DNA of 64,000 bases from Leishmania infantum JPCM5 (lineage: Eukaryota; Euglenozoa; Kinetoplastea; Trypanosomatida; Trypanosomatidae). How positions within the stretch are numbered: the stretch's first letter is position 1; each line of letters starts with the position of its first letter. The notes beneath the pieces were generated by a model. That model was not told the origin of the DNA. It saw only the letters and a list, made by a program, of their open reading frames with translations, and searched no databases. Where the stretch lies: contig NC_009411.2 in NCBI RefSeq assembly GCF_000002875.2, positions 744,001 through 808,000 on the forward strand, written 5' to 3'. Shown piece after piece: positions 1 through 10,359 of the stretch. The position numbers and the translations under genes were made by a program.

Positions 1-3000
1 TCATGTTGAAGGTTTCTCGGCGGATATAAAGGTAGAGAGGGGAAAGGACTGCAGCGACAGAGGGACGGAAGGGGGCAAGCACACATGAACAGACATATAC
101 GCCCCTCCCCCAGGAGAGAGAAGTAGTGCTGGGGTGCCCCTCACCCGGCTACCCTTAGGAGGGGGAGCGGACGACGGTAGTGCGCGCACGTCCACTTGAG
201 TGTCCCGCGGGGGCGCATCCGCACATGTATGACGGTTTGCGGTGGCTTTTGGTTTCGTGGCTCTACACAGGATGTGGTAGTGAGAGGCCTCGCCTCCAAC
301 GCGCCCCTTTGCAAGTGCCACCCCTCCGCCCTGCCGGCGAGAGACACGGCGATTTACCAATTTGTCTGCTGAGCGCACGTATCCTGCCGTAGCCTGAGGG
401 GTGGGGGCTGCGCCTTCTACGCAGCCTGGCTCTGTCATCGTTACATGTGCCCGGCGCCGACAAGCCCTGCGCTTCCTGCAGCCGTCATCTTTGGCTCAGG
501 CGCCAAGTCCCCCAGGGTGTCCCAGGGTGCGATCTGCACGGAGACGCGGGTGCGCTCGTCGAGGGAGACTCCCTCGCCATCGGGCCCGAAGACTGTGAGC
601 GTGCGACCGCCCATCCAGACCAGAGCCCGGCACGCGCACACCGAGCGCGACGCGTGGCGTCGGGGGGGTTTGAAGCGAAGCAGCGCCGCTACAGCGACCA
701 CTCGTCGGGTGTGTAATGCCCCATTCGCTCTTGATGGGGTGCGAGAGGTGTGGGCAGTGTGCCCTACATATATGTGTGTGTATGCGAGTACTCGCAGCCA
801 GGGGTACTTCGGCGTGTGAGGTGTGGGTGGGGCCCACAAGCGATCAGCTCATGAATGAAGGTGAGCCTTGCGGCTGTCAAGGGGACAGAAGCAGAGAGAG
901 GGTAGAAAGCGAGCGCAAGGTCTTGATTCCATCGATGTGGCTCTGAAAGGTTGCTGCAGTTCCTTCTTGGTTTCCGCGATTCCTCATCGTCACTGCAGTC
1001 CGTAAAGGCACCGCTCAGGCGAACGCCGAACATAGACAGACAGACAACAAGACTAAAGGCGGAGACCTCACATCTGCGAGCACACGTAACGGCCCATGCG
1101 CGACGTCGAAAGAGGGAGAGGGCGGGGGGAGGGGTGTCGCAGTGAGACGAAGTGAAGAGCGGCACGTCGAGATGGTCGTCGTCGTCGTCTTCATACGTGT
1201 ACGCACGGCTTCGTGCGCTGGGCCCGTGTCATTGATTGGGAGGAGTGTCACTGTACACACAAAGGCAAAGAAGCGAAGAGGGCAAACAAAGGCACCAAAA
1301 AAAAAAGAGAATGCGCCGATTATCACACAGGCGCGCATAAAAACGTGTGGGCGAGTCGGTGCGTGGGAGAGGAGGGGGGAAAGGGCGCGCATCAGCAAAA
1401 CCGATCAAGAGCGAAGGAGGAAAACACAAACACAGGCTAAGCAGAAAGAAAGAGTGTGACAGGGCAGCAGAGAACGAACAAAAAAGCTCGAACAGCGCGG
1501 TAGCACTGAGACGAAACCCACCAGCGTGAAGGGGAAGGGAAAGGAAAAGGGATGGGGAGCGAGATGAAGACAGCGCAAGCGAGAAGGGATCGGGGTAGAG
1601 GGATTCATGTGACGTGTCAGCAGGCAGTCACACGCTGTTGCGCGTCAACAAGAAGAGCAAGGTGAATTTATTCAAGGTGGTGTGTTGCTTTCGGTTTTAT
1701 CATCTTGCTCTCTCACCTACTTTTCGTCTGTTCGTCTTCTCTATGAGTTCCGCGAGTTTTTTCTCTCAGTTTATTCACGAGGAAGCACGTGAACCTCCGC
1801 CTGCGGGTCTACCCAGGGTGCCTGTCGCGAGGACGGCGTCGCGAACTCTGTTGTGTTGCGCTGCGGAGGTCTCTTCACTTTCTTTCCTTCCACTACTCTG
1901 ACTTCAGTTGTGTCCAATGCTTTCTGGAAAGGGCAGGGGAGAGGTGTTGTTGGCCGATGAGGTTGGCTTGTTTCTGCCGCCCCTGTTGCTCCTCGTCATC
2001 ACGCAAGAGTATCAAAGTTCGTGACGCATGAACAGACAGACACGAAACACCAACTCCGCCAAGCCATCATCGCTCACCTCTCCATCCATCAAAGGCCCCT
2101 CCGCGCCACCACCAGCTCCTACACAGAGAGGACAGAGCACGCTAGCGGATAGACAAGGAGAAACGAAACGAGCGTGGGTTCAGCGTGAGTGAACACACAC
2201 CTGCATATACAAATAACGGTGCGTTCAAAACGAAAAGCAGCGAGCGATGTCAAGCAGCAGCACAGAAAAGGGGCATATGGAAAGGGGGTGAGGGGGAGGC
2301 GTCAACACCGTTAGGGCCCCCTCACTCACTGTGCAAGACGTCATCGGACCATGCGAAGCGGTGAAGAGACAGACAGACAGGCAGGCAGACAGAGAATCGC
2401 TTTCTTTGTGTGTGTGTGTGTGTGTGTAGATGGGAATGAGAATGAAGAAGAGGGAGGCCACCACACATAAGCAACTAAGAGGGGGGAGAAGGGGAGGAGG
2501 CAATAACGTTTCGGAACAGCACGGTCCATAAAAAAGCAGAAACACGCGAACAGGATGAAGAAAAAAAGAGAGGCACACACACACGCACAAAAGGGGCAAT
2601 CTCACGTTTACGTCACAGGTGTGTGTGCCTCTCGCTTTCCCTTTCCCCGTTTTATTATTCGTTTCTTTTCGATTTCTCCTCGGTGAAACTGAATAGATGG
2701 TATGCGAGACGACAGTATATGGAAGAGGGAGGGAGAGGGAGGAGAGGGTTAGAGAGCCAAAGACATACGACATGTTGGTCAAGGCTTTGTCTGCTCGGCA
2801 ATTGATTGCACGTGGGTGTCGGTCTGTGTATTAAGAACTGATTTTCTCTGTGTGTAGCTGCTGCTGCTGCTGCTGCTGCCTCTCAACTTCGCTTCTCTGT
2901 CAACGTGCTTTTCTCTTGCGAGTGCATGCGTGCTTACTTGTCTTATTCGCAGGCACACGTTCACTTTCTACTTTATTTTCCTCTCTTCATCGCTTATTGG

Positions 3001-3018
3001 TGACCAACTCCATTCCTC

Positions 3019-3268
3019 CGCCAGCGTGAGCACGTGAGATGGGTGAGGGAAGGGAGAGGGCGAGAGTTCCATGGAGGCCTCTTGAGCAAGTCCGCATATT
3101 CGTCACAGTCGATCTGACTTCTAGGGGCAGTGTGTGTGCGACCCTGCCGCTGACACCAACGCCGTACCGAGAGGCACAGAGCGCGTCTCCTCATGCAGGA
3201 GCGCCAATACGCGTATATGCCTGTGCTTGTGTGTACGGAGGAGAGTGCGGAGAAACTCGCCCTTCCAG
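3019..3268. repeat. 250-bp direct repeat, left copy
   Basis: This segment matches 7888-8137 at 249 of 250 positions with no indel; the one difference is G versus A in the early GGGAGAGGG/GGGAGAAGG stretch. Similarity stops abruptly at both ends. Both copies have the same orientation and start 4,869 bp apart, on either side of CK1.4. Leishmania genomes carry dispersed truncated retroposons (SIDER1/2) in 3' flanks, and this may be a fragment of one. I cannot confirm that from sequence alone, and I see no intact retroposon ORF. Confidence 0.9.
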
Positions 3269-4636
3269 CTTCCTATCTCACTGGGTGCAGACATGAAGGT
3301 GGTCGGGTGGGCGGAGGAACGTACTATTAAGGCATGAACAGTGGAAAAAACGAGCAAGAAGGGACCACGAAGGTTGCCGCAGCCCTTTCTCAAAGAACAT
3401 GGCAATCAGAAGTAACACGGACGGGTAGAATAAAGATTTGGCCGCCACTGGACAACGAAAACTCAATCGTGCTCCCGGTCTCCCCGCGCTGTTATGCCCC
3501 AAGAGAAGCATACAAAAGATAAAGAGAGCGAAGGGGAGTAAGAAAAAACAAGCATCCCAACGACCGATGTGCCCACTCGCCCGCTTGGAGAAGGAGGGCG
3601 AAGGAGGTACGGAGTGGAGAGCGAGAGCAAGTCGTCAACCTTCACGGTCCAAGGCACGCCCTCACCATCGTATAGAACAAATAGTGGAGGGATGGCGTGA
3701 GAGTACGTAAGCTTACCATCTATGAAACAAAGCAAGAGGGAGGGGATAAAAGAGGACAAGGAGCATGACAAGAGCCCGCGAAGCAACGCAGATATGCGGA
3801 GGGAGGGAGAATACAGCATAAGAGTGTGCAAAAAGGCGGAAAGAAGAAGGGTATAGTGGTGGGGAGAGGGGAGGTATGAGTTTATAGAGGGAGAAACACA
3901 TAGATATAGATAAAGAGAGGGAGAGGCAGACGGGAGGAATGGGGAAGAATGCACAGAATCCGGAGAGCGAGGGAGGAAAGAGGGGAAAAGGTGTGAGAGA
4001 GAGAGACATGAAGAGCCCACGAAATACAAAAAAAAAAGGAAGGCAATCCGAAACTTAAAAAAAAATGAGGTTTGTTTAATCTTAGGAGCAGCCAAACGAT
4101 GAAGGATGGTAATGATGGTAACGGTTGTGGTAGGAGGAGGCAGTGAGGCTGGATAGAGAGACAGACAGACAGACAGAGATGTGACCCGGGCAACACACGG
4201 GAAAAATCTGCCAGTGCGTGTGATGATACAGACAGCCCCCCGCCCCTCCCTCCCTCCCTCCCTCGGCGCATCAGTACTCACGTTGTGGGGCTAGGGGAGG
4301 GGGAAGGGGGGAGGGGGAAGGGGATTTCTGGTGCAGAGGAAAGAATGACAACACCAACAAAGACCAAGGGGAGCAAGGGGACGGTTGTCGGCGCGTCGCA
4401 GCACTGGCAGTCGCCTTTTACAGCAGCAAGGAAAAGGGGGAAAAAAGAAGAAGCAATACTGACGGGATGGGGGGTTAGTAGTTGTGGTGGTGGGAAGGAC
4501 AGCAGGCGGCGAGCGTGTGTGTGGGGTATAGAGGGCACACAGCCGGGGTCCAACCTCACCCTGTTTGAGTACATCGGGAGCGTGTGCGTGTGCGCGAACC
4601 TAAGCGGGGTGGATGGGATACGAGGGGGCCAGGCAC

Positions 4637-4654
4637 GGGGGGGGGGGGGGGGGG
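4637..4654 (+). repeat. 18-G homopolymer
   Basis: An uninterrupted run of 18 G on the plus strand (18 C on the coding strand) lies in the CK1.4 3' flank. It could form a G-quadruplex on the non-template side, and its length is likely to vary between isolates and sequencing runs. Confidence 0.85.
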
Positions 4655-5488
4655 TAGACGCCATCGTCGAGCATTGCAAGAGACAAGAAGAAATCAATAG
4701 GAGAAGGGTGGGTGGAGAAGCCTCTGAGAAGAACCAGGACACGACATGGAAGTGCGTCACAGCGAAAGAGGGAGAAGCCAACGCAGGAAATGAGAAATGG
4801 TGGCCGAATCGAAACAACGGAAAGAAAGGGCCGGCGAGGAAAAAGGCCCAAGAGGGGGGGGGCGATCAGGAGCAAAGAGGCACGGCAGAAGGACGAAAAG
4901 GCAAAAGGAAAGCACTTCTCAAGCGAAACGGACACGCACGCGCGCAGGCGCACAGAGAGAGGGGGGAGACAGACGCAAAAACATGCACAGGATGTAAATG
5001 TTGATGCACACATACACACACACACACGCACACACGCACATGGCGAGGGAGAGAGGCACAGGGAGGAAGAGGAGGGGTGGGTGGGGAGGCAGAAACGGAA
5101 TCGATCAACGTTAACGGCAACGAGGAACACAAGACAGCCGAACAGAAAAACAACAAAAAAGAGAACAGAGCACACTCGTGCACCCACACGCACACGCACA
5201 TACCGACGCACAAACCGCCTCTACGCACGTACTCGCGACAGAATCAGCGAAGAGGGGGGGGGGGCAAAGAGCGGGAGAGATAGGGAGGAAGGTTATGGGG
5301 GGTTGGTGAGGAAGAGGTGTGCTTGGACGCCTGCTAACACAAAGACAGATCTATCCGGCTAAAGCGTACACGCACCTGCGCGTAGGCTCTTCCTTGCCCA
5401 GCGGTTCCCTGCCACTCCCCCTTCCACCGTTCCACTGCCGCTAGGGCACCTCTGTGGGGGGAGGGAGATCGCCAATGCCGCCCATCCC

Positions 5489-7195
5489 TTAACGCATCTG
5501 CCGCAGCTGCGGTGACCCACACGGCCGCTGCAGATCCAGCGGCGGGGGCGAGAACGGCTGGCCGTTTAGGCAGTCGATGCGCGGCGATAGTGGCCCGGCA
5601 TCTGTGCCGTTACCTGATAGGAAGCCCTGGCCGATGGCATCGCTGAAGAAGGCCGGAGCGCCAGTGCCCCGTGAAGACATCATCATCGGGTTCTCGGCAA
5701 CCCCGTCAATCTGTTCGACGACGCCGGACGCGATATTCGTGTTCTTCACAAGCCCCGCCTCCGCTGCTGTCATACACACAGCACCGCCGTTCGCAACAGC
5801 GTCGCCGCCGTTTTGGGCTTTGGGGTGCTGGCGAGTACTACAGTTGGCATTCAACGTGAGCATCTGCGGCATCACGCCACCAGAACCGTTCGCAGGCACG
5901 CCGTTCGGATCACTGCTCAACTCCGTGCAGGAGTCACGCAGCGAGCACAGAAGCACATGCAGAAACTGGTACTGTGGCTCCTCTTCAAACTCCATGCACC
6001 GAGCGTAGTTGAGTACGTCCCGGAAGGCCTCCGGGCAGCCGGCGCAGATCGAGTCCAGCGTCATCTCCGCCTTCATCTGCGCAATGCGCTTCTCCTTCGC
6101 ATCCGGGTCGCTGATGCGCAGACCTGACCACGGCAGACGGCCGCGAAAAAGATAGATCATGACGTACACGAGCTGCTCAATGTCATCGCGGCGGGACAGG
6201 GTGTGGCCCATGTGTGTCCGCAGTGATGCGTAGCGTGGGGTGCCAACGAAGCTGTGGTTCGTGATGAGAGGACGATGCTTGCCCTTGCGGTCGCGGAAGT
6301 GGACGCTCAGGCCAAAGTCCACCAAATAGAGCTGCTCCGGGTCCTCACGGCCAAACAGAATGTTGTCTGGCTTCAAGTCCGCGTGCACGTACCCGGCGCG
6401 GTGCACGTGTTCAAGACTCCTGAGAACCTGATCTGCGATCATCACCGTCGCAAACAACGACAGGCGCCCTTGGTGCCGGTGGACATTTGCGACGGACTGG
6501 CCGTGCAGGGACATGATGAGCACGCGGCTCATGCCGTCCTGGCCATAGTACTTCAGCTTCGCAATCCCTACCTTCTCCTGCCTCGTCTCATCTGCTGCCG
6601 CAGCGGCCTCGTTTTCGGCGCGCCGCCCATTTCCGCTCCGCGCCTTCTCCTGCTGCAGCAGCATCAACTGATGCTGTTGCTGGGCTGCCATGTAAGCCTG
6701 GATAGACTTGTGTATCTCCTGCATCACCTTCGCCTCATGGAAGAGAAAAGACTGCTCAGGCAGAGCGTTTGTGTCGGTCACCCGCTCCACCTTGACTGCG
6801 ATAGGCACCAGCTGGTCACGCTCCTCTGCGCGGTAAACTTCGCCAAAGCCGCCGCTACCGAGTCGATCGAGAAGGGTGAAGCGGCCACCGAAGATGCTCT
6901 GGGGCTGGTTACTGCGGCCCTGCTGGTGAGTCTGCTGTGGTTGCTGCGGCTGTGGCGCTTGCTCCTGCTGCTCAGGAGCAAGGGAGGCGCCAGCTATCAC
7001 CGCTGGAGGCGCGGTGCCAAGCTGTGGATGCTGCCACGCGGGTTGACTGTCGTACGGATGGCACGGGCGATTTTGATGCGTGTGTACGGCGCTGACTCCA
7101 ACGTTCATGCTTGGGTAAAGTGGCGGCGGCGGCCTTTGAGCCGCTACATCGTTCTGCGCGTGCGCAGCCTGCGCGGTACGGCTCGTTAGCGTCAT
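5489..7195 (-). CDS. CK1.4: Casein kinase 1 isoform 4-like Ser/Thr kinase (568 aa)
   Basis: Protein kinase of the CK1 family. Residues 1-105 are a Pro/Gln-rich low-complexity leader. The kinase domain runs from about 106 to 390: glycine loop GSGGFGEV (113-120), ATP-binding Lys135, catalytic HADLKPDN (271-278), DFG (293-295), and the CK1-typical GTPRYASLRTHMG and RRDDIEQL segments in the activation region. About 45 residues rich in Gln, Ala and charge are inserted between helix C and strand 4 (about 163-208). The usual HRD arginine is Ala. The roughly 175-residue tail is low complexity. The ATG at 7195 was chosen because the frame upstream translates only polypyrimidine DNA; ATG at Met30 is an alternative. 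From family knowledge, Leishmania CK1.4 on chromosome 27 has been reported as a secreted isoform. No classical signal peptide is visible here, so export would be unconventional. Direct repeats flank the gene. Confidence 0.88.
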   Translation of the reverse strand: MTLTSRTAQAAHAQNDVAAQRPPPPLYPSMNVGVSAVHTHQNRPCHPYDSQPAWQHPQLGTAPPAVIAGASLAPEQQEQAPQPQQPQQTHQQGRSNQPQSIFGGRFTLLDRLGSGGFGEVYRAEERDQLVPIAVKVERVTDTNALPEQSFLFHEAKVMQEIHKSIQAYMAAQQQHQLMLLQQEKARSGNGRRAENEAAAAADETRQEKVGIAKLKYYGQDGMSRVLIMSLHGQSVANVHRHQGRLSLFATVMIADQVLRSLEHVHRAGYVHADLKPDNILFGREDPEQLYLVDFGLSVHFRDRKGKHRPLITNHSFVGTPRYASLRTHMGHTLSRRDDIEQLVYVMIYLFRGRLPWSGLRISDPDAKEKRIAQMKAEMTLDSICAGCPEAFRDVLNYARCMEFEEEPQYQFLHVLLCSLRDSCTELSSDPNGVPANGSGGVMPQMLTLNANCSTRQHPKAQNGGDAVANGGAVCMTAAEAGLVKNTNIASGVVEQIDGVAENPMMMSSRGTGAPAFFSDAIGQGFLSGNGTDAGPLSPRIDCLNGQPFSPPPLDLQRPCGSPQLRQMR

Positions 7196-7215
7196 GTACT
7201 GCTGTATGATAGCAG

Positions 7216-7300
7216 TGTATCCAGTGTGCGGGTGTGAGGGGGGAGGGGGAGGGGGCGGCGTCTTCAAGGGTGCGACAGAAAAAAAAACGAAGCGGGGGAC
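7216..7300 (-). promoter_or_regulatory. Candidate trans-splice acceptor region of CK1.4
   Basis: On the coding strand this is a T9-containing, then C/T-rich tract (CCCCCTCCCCCTCCCCCCTC), with AG dinucleotides between it and the ATG at 7195. That is the usual configuration for spliced-leader addition in trypanosomatids. The exact AG cannot be fixed without RNA data. Its position supports a start at 7195 rather than an N-terminally extended frame. Confidence 0.4.
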
Positions 7301-7887
7301 GCCGGTCAAATGCTTTGTGGGCAACACGAGATGGCGCTGCAGAAAGATGAGGAGAGGCAAAATGGGCGAGGAGGTGGTGGAGACACGCAGAGAGAACGAG
7401 AGAGAGGGGGGGTATAGATGCCTCGGGGAGGCGAGAAGGATGAGGGGCGAAGCAAAAGGAGCCCGAAAAGGATCACACACTCGACAAGGGCCGAGAAAGA
7501 TGCAAGTTCGTCTCGCGATGAGCAGCAAAACAAGAAAGCCGTGAGGGCGAAGGGAACGTGGAAAGCGAGCCGAAACCAACAGCAACGCACACACGCAGAC
7601 GCGGAAAGAGCAGTGCTCTGGAGAGCGACAGAGAAAAGTCGGGCGGATCTCTCGTGACAGGATACTGAAAGTCAAACAGAGTGAGATGACGTGGAAAACA
7701 AAGAGAAGCCGAGAAAAGATGATGATGATATGGGTGGCGGTATGCAACACAACAGGTTTCGATAAAACGAAAAAGATAGAGAGAATGAGAATGAGAGACA
7801 GACTCCAAGATCTCTGTTCTGCTTTTTTTTTTGTGAAGCGAGTGTGTGATTCAGATGGTCTCCGCTGTTAAACTACCAGCATTCAGT

Positions 7888-8137
7888 CGCCAGCGTGAGC
7901 ACGTGAGATGGGTGAGGGAAGGGAGAAGGCGAGAGTTCCATGGAGGCCTCTTGAGCAAGTCCGCATATTCGTCACAGTCGATCTGACTTCTAGGGGCAGT
8001 GTGTGTGCGACCCTGCCGCTGACACCAACGCCGTACCGAGAGGCACAGAGCGCGTCTCCTCATGCAGGAGCGCCAATACGCGTATATGCCTGTGCTTGTG
8101 TGTACGGAGGAGAGTGCGGAGAAACTCGCCCTTCCAG
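7888..8137. repeat. 250-bp direct repeat, right copy
   Basis: Partner of 3019-3268: same orientation, 249/250 identical, no indels. It lies about 690 bp upstream of the CK1.4 start, in what should be intergenic DNA or the 3' UTR of the preceding gene. Such high identity in non-coding DNA, with unrelated flanks, points to recent copying or gene conversion. Confidence 0.9.
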
Positions 8138-8880
8138 TTACATGTCGCACCTCACGGTGCCGCCAGTTGTGGCCCTTGGCGCTTGGTGTGCAAGATCACG
8201 GCTCGGCCTGTCTGTGGGGCTCTCGCCGGATTTTATGCAACGGGCCATGGTTCACGCATGGACGGCGAGTCAAGGAGTGAAGTCGCTCCGCGTTGGCTGT
8301 ATGACTGTTTGAAGGTAGCCCGTGAGGACAGCAGCGATGGCAGAGGCACCATCCGAATGAAGATGAGCCGCAGCTCCAGCAGACAAGAAAACAAAAGGCG
8401 CCTCATGTGCACGGCGCACTTACACGGTCAGCGGGGCTGTGCCCCCATCGTGTGCCCGTAGCGGCACCCCGATTTCCCGCTGCTCTGCGGCTGCGTGCTC
8501 TCTTTCTGCCGTGCCCCCCACCCGTCTCATGCTCCTGCTCGCGGTTAAACACATCAGGGCCACGAGGTCCCATTGTCCGCTCGTCCCGGGAAGATGCGCT
8601 GCAGAGGGTGAGCCCGCGCCAGAGCCACGCCGGAGTTGGGATGCAGTCGAAGGCCCTCTTCAAGGCCAGCGCAGTGTCGCGGTTCTTTCGTGGGGTCATG
8701 TCGCGCCCGTTGAATGCAACGCCGTAGATCGTCGAGAAGACGGCAACGACGGTCTGCATCGTCTACGAGCCTGGCCAAAACGGGTCGCTTCTGACGATTT
8801 GGGCAAGGTCCGAGTGCTCAGCAGTGGCCCACGTCGGCATCTGCGTCGTCTCCCAGCAGCGGGTGCGGGCGGGAGGAGAA
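8138..8880. other. GC-rich complex non-coding island (possible retroposon remnant)
   Basis: Unlike the surrounding simple-sequence DNA, this stretch has protein-like base complexity. A 118-residue minus-strand frame (8403-8759) begins MQTVVAVFSTIYGVAFNGRD but resembles nothing I know. The island abuts the direct repeat. It could be a degraded SIDER-type retroposon or the relic of a gene. I treat it as non-coding. Confidence 0.3.
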
Positions 8881-10359
8881 AGGATTGCGGAAACAAGAGG
8901 GAATGGAAAGAGAGGGAGGAGAGAAGCGGCCCTCGCACACGCGCACGCGCAGAAGGAACGGAGAACGCAGAAGAGGAGGCCGACTTTACCGCATCGTTTT
9001 CCTTTAGTGTCCTGCTCGACGAGGAGAAAACGGGAGGAATACCTCTGATGCGCACTTCTATGTGTGTATGTGTTTGTATTGTCGGCGGCTGTGCTGCGTC
9101 GTGCACGCTCTCCGCACGCTCGTCTCGGTCGTTTTGCTTGCTTGGTTCACACCCCTCCCTCCTTCATAGCAGCGCGCGCACGCATGCTCAATGTGGAAGG
9201 CAAGAGGGGAGGGAAAAGCGCACCCTTCGCGTAGGTTGGAGGGAGAGGAGGAGGGGAAGGGGGGATGCGGCATTCTGGGGGCAAGAGAATCGGCAAAGAG
9301 ACAGACCAGGATAGTGTCTCTGTGTGTGTGTGTGTGTGTGTGTAGCGAGCGCCGAGATCAGATCTTTTTGTTCGTTGCGTATGCGTCCCGCTTCCTTCGT
9401 GCAGGAAGGAGAGAGAGGGGCAGAAAGGGTATGGAAAAGAACGGAGAACGGTGCGTGGAATACGTGGTATCGTTCGGGGCCGTCGTCGTGACGTTTCGAT
9501 GTGCAGTGGCAGTCGTATAACGGTTTTGTCCCTGCGCGCGCGTGTGTACGCACAGGGACAGCGAAACCGGCAACGGGAGGAGGAGGGGGTGCCGTGTGTG
9601 AGCGCGAGGGAGGGAGGCGAAACAAGAGAGCAACAGCGGCAAGTAAGCGCAAGCACTTGAGTAGGTGAGAGGGGTTTGCGTACGCAAGCGCAGCACCCAG
9701 AGTAATCCTGTCGTGCGCAGCTGAATTATGGCGGTGGCAGATCGCAGCAAGAGAGAGAGGGCAACACTCGACACGAGGGCTGGTGTGTGTGCATGCGAAG
9801 ACGTCAAAACTCGCTCGCTCGCACACGCAGAGACGCGCCATACCGCACGTTCCCACTTCGCACTTATCCCAACAGATAGCAAGCTTCCCCTCGCACAGAA
9901 CTGCACGAGGCCCTCGAATACGTGAAGTGAAACGCCTGTATTGCATCTTCCTTTGCTGCTGCTGCTGCTGAGGTTGTTGGCGTGGATGTTTCTTTCAGTG
10001 TGGTACGAATAAGAGTAGTACAAGTCTCAGGAATGGGGAACAGAAAGAAGAACGAGATAGCGAGAGACGGCGAAGGGGAAAGGGGGAGCGCAGTGCGTGT
10101 GTGTGTGGAGGGGGAGGGCGGGGCTCGTGTGTCCATCTCTGCATTGTCTATCCTCTATCCTTTTTCTCTTCGTTGATGTATTTCTATTCTTTGCCCCCCC
10201 CCGTCACTGATGCCGCCGCTGATCCTGCTCCTGCTTCCGGCTTCTGCGGTGGGGCAAGGGAGGGAGAGCATGGGAGGCGGGGAGAATGGAGACGAGTGTT
10301 GCAGAGAGAGGCGAAGGTTTGGTGCCCAGCAGCGGCAGCAGTGAGATCGCCTGTCTCAC

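Larger units (their letters stand above)
1..5488. other. Long gene-free region: CK1.4 3' flank and intergenic DNA
   Basis: No open frame here looks like a real protein. The longest minus-strand frames (for example 3463-4281 and 4600-5211) are runs of Ser, Leu, Phe and His translated from polypyrimidine and CA-repeat DNA. The region contains (TG)n near 2406-2427, (CTG)n near 2856-2879, one copy of a 250-bp direct repeat (3019-3268), many polypurine stretches and an 18-G run. Positions 120-720 are more complex and GC-rich, and could be a degenerate retroposon remnant or the edge of a neighbouring transcript. On a right-to-left transcript this is the CK1.4 3' UTR followed by intergenic DNA leading to a gene beyond the left edge. 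Confidence 0.7.
7196..10359. other. Intergenic region between the CxxC protein gene and CK1.4
   Basis: No gene recognised. From the right it holds the 3' flank of the 10360-13497 gene, a (TG)n run near 9320-9342, a GC-rich complex segment at about 8138-8880 without microsatellites, the right copy of the 250-bp repeat, and the polypyrimidine-rich 5' flank of CK1.4. In 8138-8880 short frames exist on both strands, none recognisable. Confidence 0.65.

Noticed and set aside
1..438. Minus-strand frame of 145 residues running off the left edge
   Set aside because: Composition is mixed Arg/Pro/Ser with no motif. It lies in a region expected to be intergenic or UTR, and nothing supports it as a gene, though the edge prevents a firm verdict.
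4285..5362. Plus-strand Lys/Arg/Glu-rich frames
   Set aside because: They are translations of the polypurine complement of the same tracts, on the strand opposite to all real genes, with no domain content.
7196..7750. 185-residue N-terminal extension of CK1.4
   Set aside because: It translates a polypyrimidine-rich 5' flank (Ser/Leu/Phe/Pro/His runs) that probably contains the splice acceptor.
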